In this document: positions 24,127-33,799 of the stretch, piece after piece
Layout: each line of letters opens with the position of its first letter
Position numbering within the stretch: the stretch's first letter is position 1
DNA from: Ectopseudomonas composti
GTDB lineage: Bacteria; Pseudomonadota; Gammaproteobacteria; Pseudomonadales; Pseudomonadaceae
Direction: 5' to 3'
Length of the DNA: 64,000 nt
NCBI RefSeq assembly: GCF_900115475.1
Contig: NZ_FOWP01000004.1
Span: 1-64,000 of the forward strand
Translations under genes and position numbers: made by a program
The notes under the pieces: generated by a model
Told to the model about the DNA's origin: nothing
Seen by the model: only the letters and a program-made list of their open reading frames with translations
Database searches by the model: none

Positions 24127-25308
24127 TCAGCTATCCAGGGCCGAGGCCGGGCCGAAGAACTCGTAGCGGCTTTGCTCGTCCGGTACACCCAGTGCCTGCA
24201 GGTGGCGCTTTACCTGGGCCATGAACGGTTTCGGGCCAAGGAAGTAGGCGTCCAGGTTACGTTCGGCCGGTAGCCATTGCGCTAGCAGATCGCGGCTCAG
24301 AAAACCGGTGGCGTCAGCTGTGTCACCCTCGCGCGGTTCGCTGTAGCAGACGTAGTGGCGAATCTGCGGATGTTCGGCGGCATGGGCGTCGACCCAGTCG
24401 CGGAAGGCATGCACCTCGGCATTGCGCGCGCAGTGGATGAAGTGGATCGGCCGGCCGCTGTGCCGCGCGGCATCGAGCATGGCCAGCGCCGGAGTGATGC
24501 CGACGCCAGCGCTGATCAGGGCCAATGGCTTGTCCGAGGCGCTCAGGGTGAACTCGCCTGACGGTGGGAATAGCTCCAGCTCGTCGCCGACCTGGACGTT
24601 ATCGTGCAGGTGATTGGACACCCGGCCACCCGGCTCGCGCTTGACGCTGATGCGGTATTCGCGGCCGTTGGCCAGGGCCGATAGCGAGTAGTTGCGGCGT
24701 ACTTCTTCGCCGTCCAGCAGCAGGCGCATGCCGATGTACTGGCCAGGCTGATGGTCGAGCAACGCGCGGCCATCGACCGGCACCAGGTGGAACGAGGTGA
24801 TCTCGGCGCTCTCGACGACCTTGCGCGCCACGCGGAAGGCCCGCGCGCCGCGCCAGCCGCCCGGCGCCGATGCATTCTCGGTATAGAGCTGTTCCTCGGC
24901 GCCGATGAAGATATCGGCCAGTTGCTGGTAGGCCAAGGCCCAAGCCTCGATCACCGCGTCGGTGGCGATCTCTTCGCCCAGCACTTCACGGATCGCGCGC
25001 AGCAGGCAACTGCCGACGATGGGGTAGTGCTCGGGGAGGATCTGCAGGGCAACGTGCTTGTTCACCACCTGGCGCACCAGCGGGCCGAGGGCTTCGAGGC
25101 GGTCGATATGGCGGGCGTACATCAGCACGCCATTAGCCAGTGCACGCGGCTGGTCACCGCTGGCCTGGTGCGCCTGGTTGAACAGTGGGCGCACCTCGGG
25201 GTACTCGTTGAGCATCATCCGGTAGAAATGGGTGGTCAGCGCTTCGCCGCCGCCTTCCAGCAGGGGCACGGTGGCTTTGATCAGGTCGCGTTGAGCAGGG
25301 GTCAGCAT
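24127..25308 (-). CDS. fhp: Flavohaemoprotein, nitric oxide dioxygenase (Hmp/Fhp)
   Basis: A 393-aa three-domain enzyme. An N-terminal globin carries KHVALQILPEHYPIVG (proximal His). A ferredoxin-reductase FAD domain has RRNYSLSAL. The NAD domain has ISAGVGITPALAML and ends FFGPASALDS. It converts NO to nitrate using O2 and NAD(P)H. The start is ATG 25308 with GGAG upstream; the frame is open to 25431, but that part is not conserved. It is divergent from the activator fhpR. Confidence 0.95.
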   Translation of the reverse strand: MLTPAQRDLIKATVPLLEGGGEALTTHFYRMMLNEYPEVRPLFNQAHQASGDQPRALANGVLMYARHIDRLEALGPLVRQVVNKHVALQILPEHYPIVGSCLLRAIREVLGEEIATDAVIEAWALAYQQLADIFIGAEEQLYTENASAPGGWRGARAFRVARKVVESAEITSFHLVPVDGRALLDHQPGQYIGMRLLLDGEEVRRNYSLSALANGREYRISVKREPGGRVSNHLHDNVQVGDELELFPPSGEFTLSASDKPLALISAGVGITPALAMLDAARHSGRPIHFIHCARNAEVHAFRDWVDAHAAEHPQIRHYVCYSEPREGDTADATGFLSRDLLAQWLPAERNLDAYFLGPKPFMAQVKRHLQALGVPDEQSRYEFFGPASALDS

Positions 25309-25449
25309 GGGGTATCTCCGCAAGGCAAATAAAAGACGCCGCTGTGGCTCGTCTGGCCAGTGGTGGCGTGCTAGCGTTAGCGCGAGATACCTATCAGTAA
25401 GCGTGCCAGATAAATAATCATTAAATATCAATGGCTTGCTTTTATTGTT

Positions 25450-25505
25450 GTATTAATGACTCGCCTTGCGTGTGAGTCATAAAGACTTTGAGTAGTCGAA
25501 ATGAC
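25450..25505. promoter_or_regulatory. Three GT-N7-AC NorR/FhpR-type sites in the fhp-fhpR gap
   Basis: GT-N7-AC occurs at 25450-25460, 25476-25486 and 25495-25505, the last overlapping the fhpR start. NorR-type activators bind three such sites as an enhancer. Towards fhp, TGGCACGCTTACTGAT (reverse strand, about 25385-25400) resembles a sigma54 promoter but has GA instead of GC at -12, so that part is weak. Confidence 0.5.
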
Positions 25506-27051
25506 CGCTAATCCTCTGCTGGAAACCTTGATACCCCTGGTCGCCGATCTGTCCCGCGAGCTGGATGACGGTGAGCGTTACCGCCGGCTGCTTGCTGCCT
25601 TGCGCCAGCTCTTTCCTTGCGATGCCGTGGCGCTGCTGCGACTCGACGGCGAGGTGCTGGTGCCACTGGCGGTCGAGGGGCTGAGTCCGGACACCCTGGG
25701 GCGGCGTTTCCGAGTCAGTGAACACCCGCGTCTGGCCGCGTTGCTGGAACACGCCGGGCCGACCCGCTTCGCCGCTGATTGCGGCCTGCCTGACCCCTAT
25801 GACGGTCTGGTCGAGGGGCTGCATGGCCACCTGGAGGTGCACGATTGCCTCGGCTGCCCGCTGTATCTGGATGAGCAGCTCTGGGGCCTGCTGACCCTGG
25901 ATTCGCTCGACCCGGCCAGCTTCGGGCGTTTCGAGCTGGACAACCTGGAAGCCTTCGCCAGCCTGGCGGCAGCCACGGTCAAGGTCAGCCAGCGCATCAG
26001 CGGCCTGGCGCAGCGGGTCGAAGCCGAGCGCCAGCTCACCGAACTGTACAAGCAGGCGCGCCAGCAACCGCGCGAGTTGGTGGGGCAGAGCGCGGCGCTG
26101 CGCAAGCTGCAGGACGAGATTCGTCTGGTCGGCGACAGCCCGCTGACCGTGCTGATCACTGGCGAGACCGGCGTTGGCAAGGAGCTGGTGGCCGAGGCCA
26201 TCCACGCTGCCTCACTGCGTGCGCAACGGCCGCTGGTCAGTATCAACTGCGCGGCGCTGCCCGATGCACTGGTGGAGAGCGAGCTGTTCGGCCACGTGCG
26301 CGGCGCCTTCTCCGGGGCGATGAGCGAGCGCAGTGGCAAGTTCGAGTTGGCCGATGGCGGCAGCCTGTTCCTCGATGAAGTGGGCGAGCTGCCGTTGGCG
26401 ATCCAGGCCAAGTTGCTGCGCGTGCTACAGAGCGGCCAGTTGCAGCGGGTCGGCTCGGATCGCGAGCACCGTGTCGACGTGCGGGTGATCGCTGCCACCA
26501 ATCGTGACCTGGCGGCGGAGGTGCGTGCCGGGCGGTTTCGCGCTGATCTGTATCACCGCCTGAGCGTCTATCCGTTACCGGTGCCGCCACTGCGCGAGCG
26601 TGGCCGTGACGTGTTGCTGCTGGCTGGTTATTTCCTCGAAGAAAATCGCGCCCGGCTCGGTCTGCGTAGCCTGCGCTTGAGTGCCGAGGCGCAGAAGGCG
26701 TTGCTGGGTCACGACTGGCCAGGCAACGTGCGCGAGCTGGAGCACCTGATCGGCCGTGCAGCGATCAAGGCGCTGGCGCGCCATGGCGAGCGGCCGCGCA
26801 TTCTCAGCCTGGATGTGCAGGATCTGGACTTGCCCGCTAGCGAGAAGAACGTCGCTGTCGAGGCCGTATTGGCGTCTGGCGAGCCGGTGCCGGAAGGGGT
26901 GGAGCTGCGCGCGGCGGTGGATGCCTTCCAGCGTCAGGTGATCGAACAGTGCCTGGCGCGCCATCAGGGCAAGTGGGCCGATGCCGCGCGCGAGTTGGGG
27001 GTGGATCGCGCCAACCTCAGTCGCTTGGCCAGGCGCCTGGGTATTCGGTAG
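25501..27051 (+). CDS. fhpR: FhpR/NorR-type sigma54-dependent activator of NO detoxification
   Basis: A 516-aa protein: N-terminal GAF domain (~20-165), central AAA+ domain with Walker A GETGVGKE (from 221) and sigma54-contact loop GAFSGA (268-273), and C-terminal Fis-type helix-turn-helix ([20 protein letters not shown]). NorR senses NO through iron in the GAF domain and activates sigma54 promoters. It is divergent from fhp, its expected target. The loop is GAFSGA rather than the consensus GAFTGA. The TAG stop is part of a REP element. Confidence 0.92.
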   Translation: MTANPLLETLIPLVADLSRELDDGERYRRLLAALRQLFPCDAVALLRLDGEVLVPLAVEGLSPDTLGRRFRVSEHPRLAALLEHAGPTRFAADCGLPDPYDGLVEGLHGHLEVHDCLGCPLYLDEQLWGLLTLDSLDPASFGRFELDNLEAFASLAAATVKVSQRISGLAQRVEAERQLTELYKQARQQPRELVGQSAALRKLQDEIRLVGDSPLTVLITGETGVGKELVAEAIHAASLRAQRPLVSINCAALPDALVESELFGHVRGAFSGAMSERSGKFELADGGSLFLDEVGELPLAIQAKLLRVLQSGQLQRVGSDREHRVDVRVIAATNRDLAAEVRAGRFRADLYHRLSVYPLPVPPLRERGRDVLLLAGYFLEENRARLGLRSLRLSAEAQKALLGHDWPGNVRELEHLIGRAAIKALARHGERPRILSLDVQDLDLPASEKNVAVEAVLASGEPVPEGVELRAAVDAFQRQVIEQCLARHQGKWADAARELGVDRANLSRLARRLGIR

Positions 27052-27101
27052 CTGGATTGCATCCGGGGCCAGCAATTCCCGGATTGCATCCGGGCTACAG
27101 T
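27048..27101. repeat. REP element bracketing two convergent stop codons
   Basis: GTAGCTGGATTGCATCC ... GGATTGCATCCGGGCTAC, same family as 22581. Its first bases (GTAG) contain the TAG of fhpR and its last bases (CTAC) contain the reverse-strand TAG of the methyltransferase. Confidence 0.8.
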
Positions 27102-28021
27102 TGAAACACCAGCGCTTTCAGGCCGCTCTCGGGCGAGATGTCGGGAAACTCCGCTGGGTTTTCCAGGCGCTCGACGAAGTGCAGTTGCGATGCCTCTGCA
27201 GCCATGCCGTCGACAATGAAATCCGGGCCGATGTCCGGGTCATTGACGCATGCCAGCACCGTGCCGCGCTCGGTCAGCAGCTCAGGCAGGCGCCGGAGAA
27301 TCTTGGCGTAGTCCTGGGTGAGGGCGAAGCTGCCTTTCTGAAAGCTCGGCGGGTCGATGATCACCAGATCGTACGGCCCACTCTTGCGCACCTTGCCCCA
27401 GGACTTGAACAGCTCGTGGCCGAGAAACTCCACTCGGCTCAGGTCATGCTGGTTCAGGCGATGGTTGTCACGCCCGCGTGACAGTGCGGCGCGCGCCATG
27501 TCCAGGTTGACCACGTGCGTAGCGCCGCCGGCGATAGCTGCCACGGAGAAGCCGCAGGTATAGGCGAACAGGTTGAGCACGCGCTTGTCGTCAGCCTGCT
27601 CGCGCACCCACTGGCGGCCCAGACGCATATCGAGGAACAGGCCACTGTTCTGCTTGCTGCCCAGATCCAGTAGGTAGTGCAGGCCGTCCTCGATGATCGG
27701 CCATTGCGCCTGCGGCTCGCCGGCCAGCCATTCACTCTCGCTGCCCTGCACGTAGCGATGTTGCAGCAGCAGGCCGCGCGCGCCGCTGGCCTGCCATTGC
27801 GGCGTTTCCAGCAACTCCATGAGCAGCGGCCTTAGCGCTGGCGACGGCTCGCGGAACAGCATCACCAGCACCATGCCGGACAGCCAGTCGACGGTGATCT
27901 GCTCCAGCCCCGGCCAGCAGCGGCCGCGACCGTGGAACAGGCGGCGAGTCTCGCTGCCGGGGTGATTTTCCAGTGCCTGCAGCAGGTGCTCGCGCAGGGT
28001 GGCGAGGGCGGTATCAGTCAT
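27095..28021 (-). CDS. Class I SAM-dependent methyltransferase, RlmI/RlmK-like
   Basis: A 308-aa protein with a Rossmann methyltransferase fold: VLNLFAYTCGFSVAA (SAM loop), HVVNLDMARAAL (acidic end of strand 2) and LVIIDPPSF (catalytic-type DPPS/F). This matches rRNA methyltransferases of the RlmI/RlmK-type SAM family. No PUA domain is evident. The 5' end overlaps the FKBP gene by 8 bp, so it is the last gene of a globin-FKBP-methyltransferase operon. Confidence 0.82.
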   Translation of the reverse strand: MTDTALATLREHLLQALENHPGSETRRLFHGRGRCWPGLEQITVDWLSGMVLVMLFREPSPALRPLLMELLETPQWQASGARGLLLQHRYVQGSESEWLAGEPQAQWPIIEDGLHYLLDLGSKQNSGLFLDMRLGRQWVREQADDKRVLNLFAYTCGFSVAAIAGGATHVVNLDMARAALSRGRDNHRLNQHDLSRVEFLGHELFKSWGKVRKSGPYDLVIIDPPSFQKGSFALTQDYAKILRRLPELLTERGTVLACVNDPDIGPDFIVDGMAAEASQLHFVERLENPAEFPDISPESGLKALVFQL

Positions 28022-28352
28022 CGCGGGTCAGTACTTCCAGCAGTTCGATCTCGAAGGTCAGGTCAGAATTGGGCGGAATTGCGCCCATGCTGCGCTCGCC
28101 ATAACCCAAGTGCGCCGGCACCTGCAGCTTGCGTTTGCCGCCCACCTGCATACCGATCAGCCCTTGGTCCCAGCCCTTGATCACACGACCGCTGCCTATC
28201 ACGCACTGGAACGGCTTGCCGCGCGACCAGGATGAGTCGAACTCGCTGCCGTCGGCCAGCCAGCCGCGATATTGGGTGGTGATCAGGGCACCCTTGACCA
28301 CGGCCTTGCCGTCGCCGGGTTGCAGGTCTTCGATGATTAGCTCAAGGCTCAT
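28014..28352 (-). CDS. FKBP-type peptidyl-prolyl cis-trans isomerase
   Basis: A 112-aa single-domain FKBP. It contains YRGWLADGSEFDSSW, VIKGWDQGLIGMQVGGKR and the terminal GYGERSMGAIPPNSDLTFEI, all hallmarks of the fold. There is no signal peptide, so it is cytoplasmic. The ATG at 28352 overlaps the stop of the globin gene by 4 bp (ATGA). Confidence 0.92.
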   Translation of the reverse strand: MSLELIIEDLQPGDGKAVVKGALITTQYRGWLADGSEFDSSWSRGKPFQCVIGSGRVIKGWDQGLIGMQVGGKRKLQVPAHLGYGERSMGAIPPNSDLTFEIELLEVLTRDD

Positions 28353-28783
28353 GTTGGGGTTTCCTTGCGGTGACGGTTTTGGCTGGCCTGCACCGAGCGT
28401 TCGGCGGGGACGCGTAGTTGGGTCAGCAGGTAGTCGGCGAAGGCCGGTGCATAGTTCTGCAGGGCGATGGCGCCGGCCATGCAGCTCAGCCAGCTTTCGG
28501 CCAGCGCCTGGTCGATTGGCCACTGCGCATGGAAGGCCGGGATGCTGATGCTGCCGTATTTCTCGGCGAACAGACGCGGCCCGCCCAGCCAGTCGCTGAG
28601 AAAGCACGCCAGCTTGTCGCGCGAGGCGCTCAGGTCGGCTGGGTGCAGGGCGCGCAGGGCGGCGGCTTCGGGGCGTTCGTCCATCAGCCGGTAGAAATCA
28701 TCGACCAGATTGCGCAGACCGTCGATACCGCCAGCCGCCTGGTAGGAGGCGTCGCCGGTGCCGTAGGGAGGAATGTGGCTCAT
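28349..28783 (-). CDS. Truncated haemoglobin-like globin (group 2)
   Basis: A 144-aa globin with [19 protein letters not shown] at the start and [19 protein letters not shown] containing the likely proximal histidine. Group-2 truncated haemoglobins bind O2 or NO; the physiological role here is not evident. It is first of a three-gene operon, coupled to the FKBP gene. Confidence 0.85.
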   Translation of the reverse strand: MSHIPPYGTGDASYQAAGGIDGLRNLVDDFYRLMDERPEAAALRALHPADLSASRDKLACFLSDWLGGPRLFAEKYGSISIPAFHAQWPIDQALAESWLSCMAGAIALQNYAPAFADYLLTQLRVPAERSVQASQNRHRKETPT

Positions 28784-28882
28784 CGCGTTGTTCCGCGGAA
28801 AAGGCGCCATTGTAACCGCTGGCGTAGAATGGCCGGCCAGTTTGGTTCGAGGTAAGGGGCAACTGCAGAGGCTGTTTTCTCC

Positions 28883-28968
28883 CCTCTCCCATTCATGGGA
28901 GAGGGGCCGGGGGAGAGGGGAAAAGCTCACACCCTCTCCCCAGCCCTCTCCCGCAAGCGGGAGAGGGG
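28883..28968. repeat. CCCTCTCCC-rich inverted repeats
   Basis: CCCCTCTCCCATTCATGGGAGAGGGG and CCCTCTCCCGCAAGCGGGAGAGGG are two hairpins flanking CCGGGGGAGAGGGG and CCCTCTCCCCAGCCCTCTCCC. This is a dispersed-repeat type unlike the GTAG families. It lies in the leader of polB. Confidence 0.8.
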
Positions 28969-28991
28969 GCAGATCGTGCTTGCCTGAAAAG

Positions 28992-31358
28992 ATGATGACG
29001 CAACCCCAGCAAGGCTTCGTGCTCAGCCGCCATTGGCGCGACACGGCGGAGGGCACAGAAGTGGCCTTCTGGCTGGCGACCGATGCCGGCCCGCGCCAGA
29101 TACGCCTGCCGTGCCAGGAGTCGGTGGCCTTCATCCCGGTCGAGCAGCGCGCCTGGGCCGAGCCGTTGCTGCGCGCCGAGTCGGGCGTCGAGCTGCGCGA
29201 GCTGGCCTTGCGCGACTTCAAGCGTCGTCCGGTGCTGGGCCTATACTGCCGTCAGTACCGCCAGTTGCTGCAGTTGGAGAAGAAGCTGCGCCAGGTTGGT
29301 GTCGATGTCTACGAGGCCGATATCCGTCCGCCAGATCGCTACCTGATGGAGCGTTTCATCACCGCCTCCGTCAGCTTCGAGGGCGTTGAGCAGCAGGACG
29401 GCAGCCTGCTATGCAAGTCGCTCAAACCCGCGCCTGATTACCGCCCGACGCTGCGCCTGGTTTCGCTTGATATCGAAACCAGCGCGCGGGGCGAGCTGTA
29501 TTCCATCGCCCTGGAAGGCTGCGGTCAGCGCCAGGTGTATATGCTCGGTCCGGCCAATGGCGACGCCAGCATCGTTGACTTCGACCTGGAGTACTGCGAC
29601 AGCCGCAAGGCCTTGCTCGAACGCCTCAATACCTGGCTGGCGCTGCATGATCCGGACGCCATCATCGGCTGGAACCTGGTGCAGTTCGACCTGCGTGTGC
29701 TGCGCGAGCATGCCGAGCAGTTCAAGGTGCCACTGCTGCTGGGGCGTGGCGGTGACGTGATGGGCTGGCGCCAGCACAACAGCAGTCAGCACTACTTCGC
29801 CGAGGCGGCCGGGCGGCTGATCATCGATGGCATCGAGGCGCTGCGTTCGGCGACCTGGAGCTTCCCCTCGTTCAGCCTGGAGTCGGTGGCGCAGACGTTG
29901 CTCGGCGAGGGCAAGGCCATCGACACGCCCTATGCGCGGATGGATGAGATCCAGCGCATGTTCGACGAGGACAAGCCGGCGCTGGCGCTATACAACCTCA
30001 AGGACTGCGAGCTGGTCACGCGCATCTTCGCCCACACCGATCTGCTCGCCTTCCTGCTGGAGCGCTCAAGTGTCACCGGCCTGGCGGCTGACCGCAGCGG
30101 TGGCTCGGTGGCGGCCTTCACTCACCTGTACCTGCCACCCATGCACCGCCTGGGCTTCGTCGCGCCTAATCTTGGCGACATTCGTGGCGAGAACAGCCCT
30201 GGCGGCTTCGTCATGGACTCGCGTCCCGGCCTTTACGACTCGGTGCTGGTGCTGGACTACAAGAGCCTGTATCCGTCGATCATCCGCAGCTTTTTGATCG
30301 ACCCGCTGGGGCTGGTCGAAGGCTTGCACCAGCCGGATGACGAACACTCGGTGGAAGGCTTTCGCGGCGCGCGCTTCTCGCGCACCCGGCATTGCCTGCC
30401 GGCCATCGTCGAGCGCGTCTGGCAGGGCCGTGAGGCGGCCAAGCGCGAGGACAATGCGGCCTTGTCGCAGGCGTTGAAGATCATCATGAACGCCTTCTAC
30501 GGCGTACTCGGTTCCAGCGGTTGTCGCTTCTTCGATCCGCGCCTGGCTTCGTCGATCACCTTGCGCGGGCACCAGATCATGAAGCGTACCCGCGAGCTGA
30601 TCGAAGCCGAGGGGCATGCGGTGATCTACGGCGACACAGATTCCACGTTCGTCTGGCTCGGCCGTGCCCACGACGAGGACGAGGCAACGCGCATCGGCCG
30701 CGCGCTGGTGGCCCGCGTCAACGCCTGGTGGCGCGAGCATCTGCAGCGTGAGTACGGCTTGATCAGCGCGCTGGAGCTGCAGTTCGAGACCCACTACCGA
30801 CGCTTTCTCATGCCCACCATCCGTGGCACCGAGGAGGGCAGCAAGAAGCGCTACGCAGGCCTGGTGAGCGAAGCCAGCGGCAGCGAACGCATGGTGTTCA
30901 AGGGCCTGGAGACGGTACGTACCGACTGGTCGCCGCTGGCCCAGCGTTTCCAGCAGGAGCTGTACCGCTTGGTGTTCGCCGGGCTGCCGTACGAGGACTA
31001 CGTGCGTGATTACGTGAAACGCACGCTGGCCGGCAAGCTGGACGAGCTGCTGGTCTACCGCAAGCGACTGCGTCGGCGGCTGGACGACTACCAGCGCAAC
31101 GTGCCGCCGCACGTGCGTGCTGCGCGCCTGGCCGACGAACATAACCAGCGTCTTGGCCGGCCCTTGCAGTACCAGCGTGGCGGCTGGATCAGCTACCTGA
31201 TCACCACCGGCGGGCCGCAACCGCTGGAGCGTCTGCTGGCGCCGGTGGACTACGAGCACTACATCAGCCGCCAACTGAAACCGGTGGCCGATGCCATTCT
31301 GCCGTTCGTCGGCGGCGAGTTCGAGCGGCTGGTAGACGGGCAGCTCGGTTTGTTCTGA
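28992..31358 (+). CDS. polB: DNA polymerase II
   Basis: A 788-aa family B polymerase. The 3'-5' exonuclease motif [10 protein letters not shown] is near residue 158. Polymerase motif A is [13 protein letters not shown], motif B is [15 protein letters not shown] and motif C is [12 protein letters not shown]. coli Pol II is 783 aa, so ATG 28992 (or 28995) is the start; the frame upstream runs through a repeat and is not coding. It restarts and bypasses stalled replication. I could not find a LexA box in the short leader. Confidence 0.95.
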   Translation: MMTQPQQGFVLSRHWRDTAEGTEVAFWLATDAGPRQIRLPCQESVAFIPVEQRAWAEPLLRAESGVELRELALRDFKRRPVLGLYCRQYRQLLQLEKKLRQVGVDVYEADIRPPDRYLMERFITASVSFEGVEQQDGSLLCKSLKPAPDYRPTLRLVSLDIETSARGELYSIALEGCGQRQVYMLGPANGDASIVDFDLEYCDSRKALLERLNTWLALHDPDAIIGWNLVQFDLRVLREHAEQFKVPLLLGRGGDVMGWRQHNSSQHYFAEAAGRLIIDGIEALRSATWSFPSFSLESVAQTLLGEGKAIDTPYARMDEIQRMFDEDKPALALYNLKDCELVTRIFAHTDLLAFLLERSSVTGLAADRSGGSVAAFTHLYLPPMHRLGFVAPNLGDIRGENSPGGFVMDSRPGLYDSVLVLDYKSLYPSIIRSFLIDPLGLVEGLHQPDDEHSVEGFRGARFSRTRHCLPAIVERVWQGREAAKREDNAALSQALKIIMNAFYGVLGSSGCRFFDPRLASSITLRGHQIMKRTRELIEAEGHAVIYGDTDSTFVWLGRAHDEDEATRIGRALVARVNAWWREHLQREYGLISALELQFETHYRRFLMPTIRGTEEGSKKRYAGLVSEASGSERMVFKGLETVRTDWSPLAQRFQQELYRLVFAGLPYEDYVRDYVKRTLAGKLDELLVYRKRLRRRLDDYQRNVPPHVRAARLADEHNQRLGRPLQYQRGGWISYLITTGGPQPLERLLAPVDYEHYISRQLKPVADAILPFVGGEFERLVDGQLGLF

Positions 31359-31382
31359 AACCTGCGGATAAACAGCGAATCC

Positions 31383-31447
31383 CGTAGGAGCTCGCTTGCG
31401 GGCGATCCTGGTGCCGGCGGCTGATCGCCAGCAAGCTGGCTCCTACA
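31383..31447. repeat. REP element, GTAGGAGC family
   Basis: GTAGGAGCTCGCTTGCGGGCGATC is mirrored by GATCGCCAGCAAGCTGGCTCCTAC. This resembles the classic Pseudomonas REP type with GTAGGAGC ends. Confidence 0.85.
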
Positions 31448-31499
31448 AGACGGCAGCAGGCGCTGTAGCGGCGTAGAACCGGAAATACTTTGTAAAATT

Positions 31500-31617
31500 C
31501 GCCCCGTTGAGTGGCGTTCGCAGCCTGAATATATTGGCGCCCGTGATGCCGGGCCCCTCTGGCGGTTAATACCGCGATGTCGGAATCACAGTCTGTTCAA
31601 TCTGACTGTAGGAGGGG
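31500..31617 (+). promoter_or_regulatory. Structured leader upstream of the TerC/Alx gene
   Basis: Three short stems are visible: CCCGTGATGCCGGG, GGCGGTTAATACCGC and CAGTC...GACTG just before GGAGGGG. The yybP-ykoY core GGGGAGTAG seen upstream of mntP is not present, so I do not call a manganese riboswitch here. Confidence 0.3.
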
Positions 31618-31620
31618 CTC

Positions 31621-32607
31621 ATGACTGCCCTAGAACCGTTTCTCTTCGCCGACTTCCTCGGCACGGCCACCTGGTTGTGGCTGGTCTTCATCGCTGTCGT
31701 CATCTCCCTGTTGGCCTTCGACCTTGGCGTGCTGCATCGCGATAACCGCGAAATCGGCGTGCGCGAGAGCCTGTTGCTGTCCGCTGGTTACATCAGCGCA
31801 GGCCTGCTGTTCGGTGTCTGGGTGTTCTTCCAGAAAGGCGGCGACGCCAGCATGGATTACCTCACCGGCTTTCTGATCGAGAAATCGCTGTCCATGGACA
31901 ACGTGTTTCTCATGGCCATGATCTTCAGCTTCCTGGCGATCCCGCGGCAGTACCAGCACAAGGTGCTGTTCTGGGGAATCATGGGCGTGCTGGTGCTGCG
32001 GGCGCTGATGATCGGCCTGGGCGCGGCGCTGCTCCACGAGTTCAGCTGGATCCTCTACGTGTTCGGCGTTTTCCTGTTCTTCACCGGTGTGAAGATGCTG
32101 TTCTCCAAGCTCGACGATGCGCCGGATCTGCAGAACAACGTGCTGGTGAAGTTCCTGCGCAAGCACTTGCGTGTGACCGACGACCTGCATGGCGAGCGCT
32201 TCTTCGTCCGCCAGGACGATGGCAAGGGCCGCAGCGTGCTGTGGGTGACGCCGCTGTTCCTGGCGCTGATCCTGATCGAGTGCGCCGACCTGATGTTCGC
32301 CATCGACAGCGTGCCGGCGATCTTCGCCATCACCCAGGATCCGTTCATCGTCTACACCTCGAACATCTTCGCCATCCTCGGCCTGCGCGCCCTGTACTTC
32401 GCCCTGGCGGCGCTGATCCACCGCTTCGCCTACCTCAAGTACGCGCTGGCGCTGGTACTGGTATTCATCGGCGCGAAGATCTTCCTGGTCGGCATCATCG
32501 GCAAGATCCCGGCCGTGGTGTCGCTGAGCGTGACCCTGGGCCTGCTGATCGGCGGCGTGCTGCTGTCGCTGTACAAGACCCGCGGCCAGTCTCCCGAGCC
32601 AACCTGA
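31621..32607 (+). CDS. TerC family integral membrane protein (Alx-like)
   Basis: A 328-aa protein with 8-9 transmembrane helices. Conserved acidic membrane residues are in AFDLGVLHRDN, EKSLSMDNVFLM and CADLMFAIDSVPAIFA. The TerC/Alx family has been linked to manganese export, metal loading of secreted enzymes and tellurite resistance. The nearby mntP supports a manganese role. It is preceded by a structured leader and an optimal GGAGGGG. Confidence 0.88.
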   Translation: MTALEPFLFADFLGTATWLWLVFIAVVISLLAFDLGVLHRDNREIGVRESLLLSAGYISAGLLFGVWVFFQKGGDASMDYLTGFLIEKSLSMDNVFLMAMIFSFLAIPRQYQHKVLFWGIMGVLVLRALMIGLGAALLHEFSWILYVFGVFLFFTGVKMLFSKLDDAPDLQNNVLVKFLRKHLRVTDDLHGERFFVRQDDGKGRSVLWVTPLFLALILIECADLMFAIDSVPAIFAITQDPFIVYTSNIFAILGLRALYFALAALIHRFAYLKYALALVLVFIGAKIFLVGIIGKIPAVVSLSVTLGLLIGGVLLSLYKTRGQSPEPT

Positions 32608-32666
32608 TCACAGATTTTCGCCCGGCTATGCATGACGCCTGGCCGGGCCCTTGAAACCGGAGAAGC

Positions 32667-32972
32667 ATGATGCACAAACACTGGAAAACCCGCCTGGCGC
32701 CTGCCGCATTGGGCCTGGTGCTGATCACCCTGGCTGGCTGTGATGCTGCCGAGCAGTCCGCACAGAAGCTTGCCGAAGAGGCGAAGAAGGAGGCGCAGGC
32801 ACTGATTAACGACTCGGTCGGCGAAGTGGTCGATGAGGTCAACCGCCAGGTGGACTCTCTGCAGGACTCCACCAACCGTGCTCTGGGCAAGGACGACAAG
32901 GAACAGGAGCAGGACGCCGAGGCGCCGCAGGTGGAGCCAGAGAAGCCGATTGAGCAGGGCGTCGAGACCTGA
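32667..32972 (+). CDS. Small putative lipoprotein
   Basis: A 101-aa protein with a basic N-terminus, hydrophobic stretch and lipobox LAGC (Cys ~28). A charged helical region (EQSAQKLAEEAKKEAQALI) and an acidic, Pro/Gln-rich tail follow. No family is recognised. It sits between the TerC gene and the mntP riboswitch and may be co-transcribed with TerC. Confidence 0.7.
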   Translation: MMHKHWKTRLAPAALGLVLITLAGCDAAEQSAQKLAEEAKKEAQALINDSVGEVVDEVNRQVDSLQDSTNRALGKDDKEQEQDAEAPQVEPEKPIEQGVET

Positions 32973-33040
32973 TGCCAAGGCGGCGGCGTTCGCTACCGCT
33001 GAGCGGTTGCTGGGCTCCGCCACTTCCTCCTCGGCGCACG

Positions 33041-33210
33041 GGGGAGTATCCTGCGCGCCTCTTTGGGGAGTAGCCTGCCGTCGCGCTAGCGTCGGCGCGT
33101 TGGTCAACATTCTCGGCAACCTGCCGTGGCCAACGCATCCGCTGGGATTGGTGAGACCAACGACAGTCCTGTGCCAGGTCGGGCGCGCAGTGGCTTGTCG
33201 TTGACTCAGG
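33041..33210 (+). promoter_or_regulatory. yybP-ykoY manganese riboswitch upstream of mntP
   Basis: The core CTTTGGGGAGTAGCCTGCCG (33061-33080), the middle element GTCAACATTCTCGGCAACC (33103-33121) and the 3' GGTGAGACCAACGA (33150-33163) match the yybP-ykoY class, which activates mntP with Mn2+ in E. coli. CAACGACA (33158-33165) can pair with TGTCGTTG (33196-33203), a candidate expression platform next to the start. A second GGGGAGTATCCTGC lies 24 nt upstream of the core. Confidence 0.82.
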
Positions 33211-33227
33211 TCCGGCTGGAGTTTCCC

Positions 33228-33797
33228 TTGAATCCTCTTTCGCTACTGCTTCTGTCCTTCGCCATGTCGACGGATGCCTTCGCCGCTGCCATCGGCAGGG
33301 GTTCGGGTCTGCACAAACCGCGCTTTGCCGAAGCCCTGCGTGCCGGGGTGATCTTCGGCACCATCGAGGCCATCACGCCGATCATCGGCTGGCTGATCGG
33401 CCAGGCCGCCAGCCGTTTCGTCCTCGAATGGGATCACTGGATCGCCTTCGTGCTGCTGGTCGGGCTCGGTGTACACATGATCCACGCCGGGCTCAGCGCC
33501 GATGACGACGCGCCTGAAGACAAGCCCTCGCGCCATTCCTTCTGGGTGCTGGCCGTCACCGCGGTGGCCACCAGTATCGACGCGCTGGCCGTTGGCGTGA
33601 GCCTGGCCTTCGTCGAGGTGAACATCCTGGTCGCAGCACTTTGTATCGGTCTGGCCACCACCCTGATGGTGACATTGGGCATGTTGCTGGGTCGTATGCT
33701 GGGCCAACTGGTCGGCAAGCGTGCCGAGATTCTCGGTGGTGTGGTACTGATGCTGGTTGGTGCGACGATTCTCTACGAACACTTTGCGAGTCTGTAA
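33228..33797 (+). CDS. mntP: Manganese efflux pump MntP
   Basis: A 189-aa protein with six hydrophobic helices and the paired motifs [15 protein letters not shown] and [15 protein letters not shown], with the conserved aspartates of MntP. The start is TTG 33228: GGAG lies at 33218-33221, and the E. coli protein is 188 aa. The longer in-frame reading from 33126 would translate the riboswitch. Expression is controlled by the upstream manganese riboswitch. Confidence 0.93.
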   Translation: MNPLSLLLLSFAMSTDAFAAAIGRGSGLHKPRFAEALRAGVIFGTIEAITPIIGWLIGQAASRFVLEWDHWIAFVLLVGLGVHMIHAGLSADDDAPEDKPSRHSFWVLAVTAVATSIDALAVGVSLAFVEVNILVAALCIGLATTLMVTLGMLLGRMLGQLVGKRAEILGGVVLMLVGATILYEHFASL

Positions 33798-33799
33798 CC

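Noticed and set aside
28773..28991. N-terminal extension of DNA polymerase II
   Set aside because: The added residues are translated from CCCTCTCCC repeats. ATG 28992 gives the family length.
31500..31617. A second yybP-ykoY riboswitch before TerC
   Set aside because: The diagnostic GGGGAGTAG core and its 3' GAGACC partner are missing, so only a structured leader is noted.
33126..33227. N-terminal extension of MntP
   Set aside because: It would translate part of the manganese riboswitch. TTG 33228 with GGAG gives a 189-aa protein of standard length.
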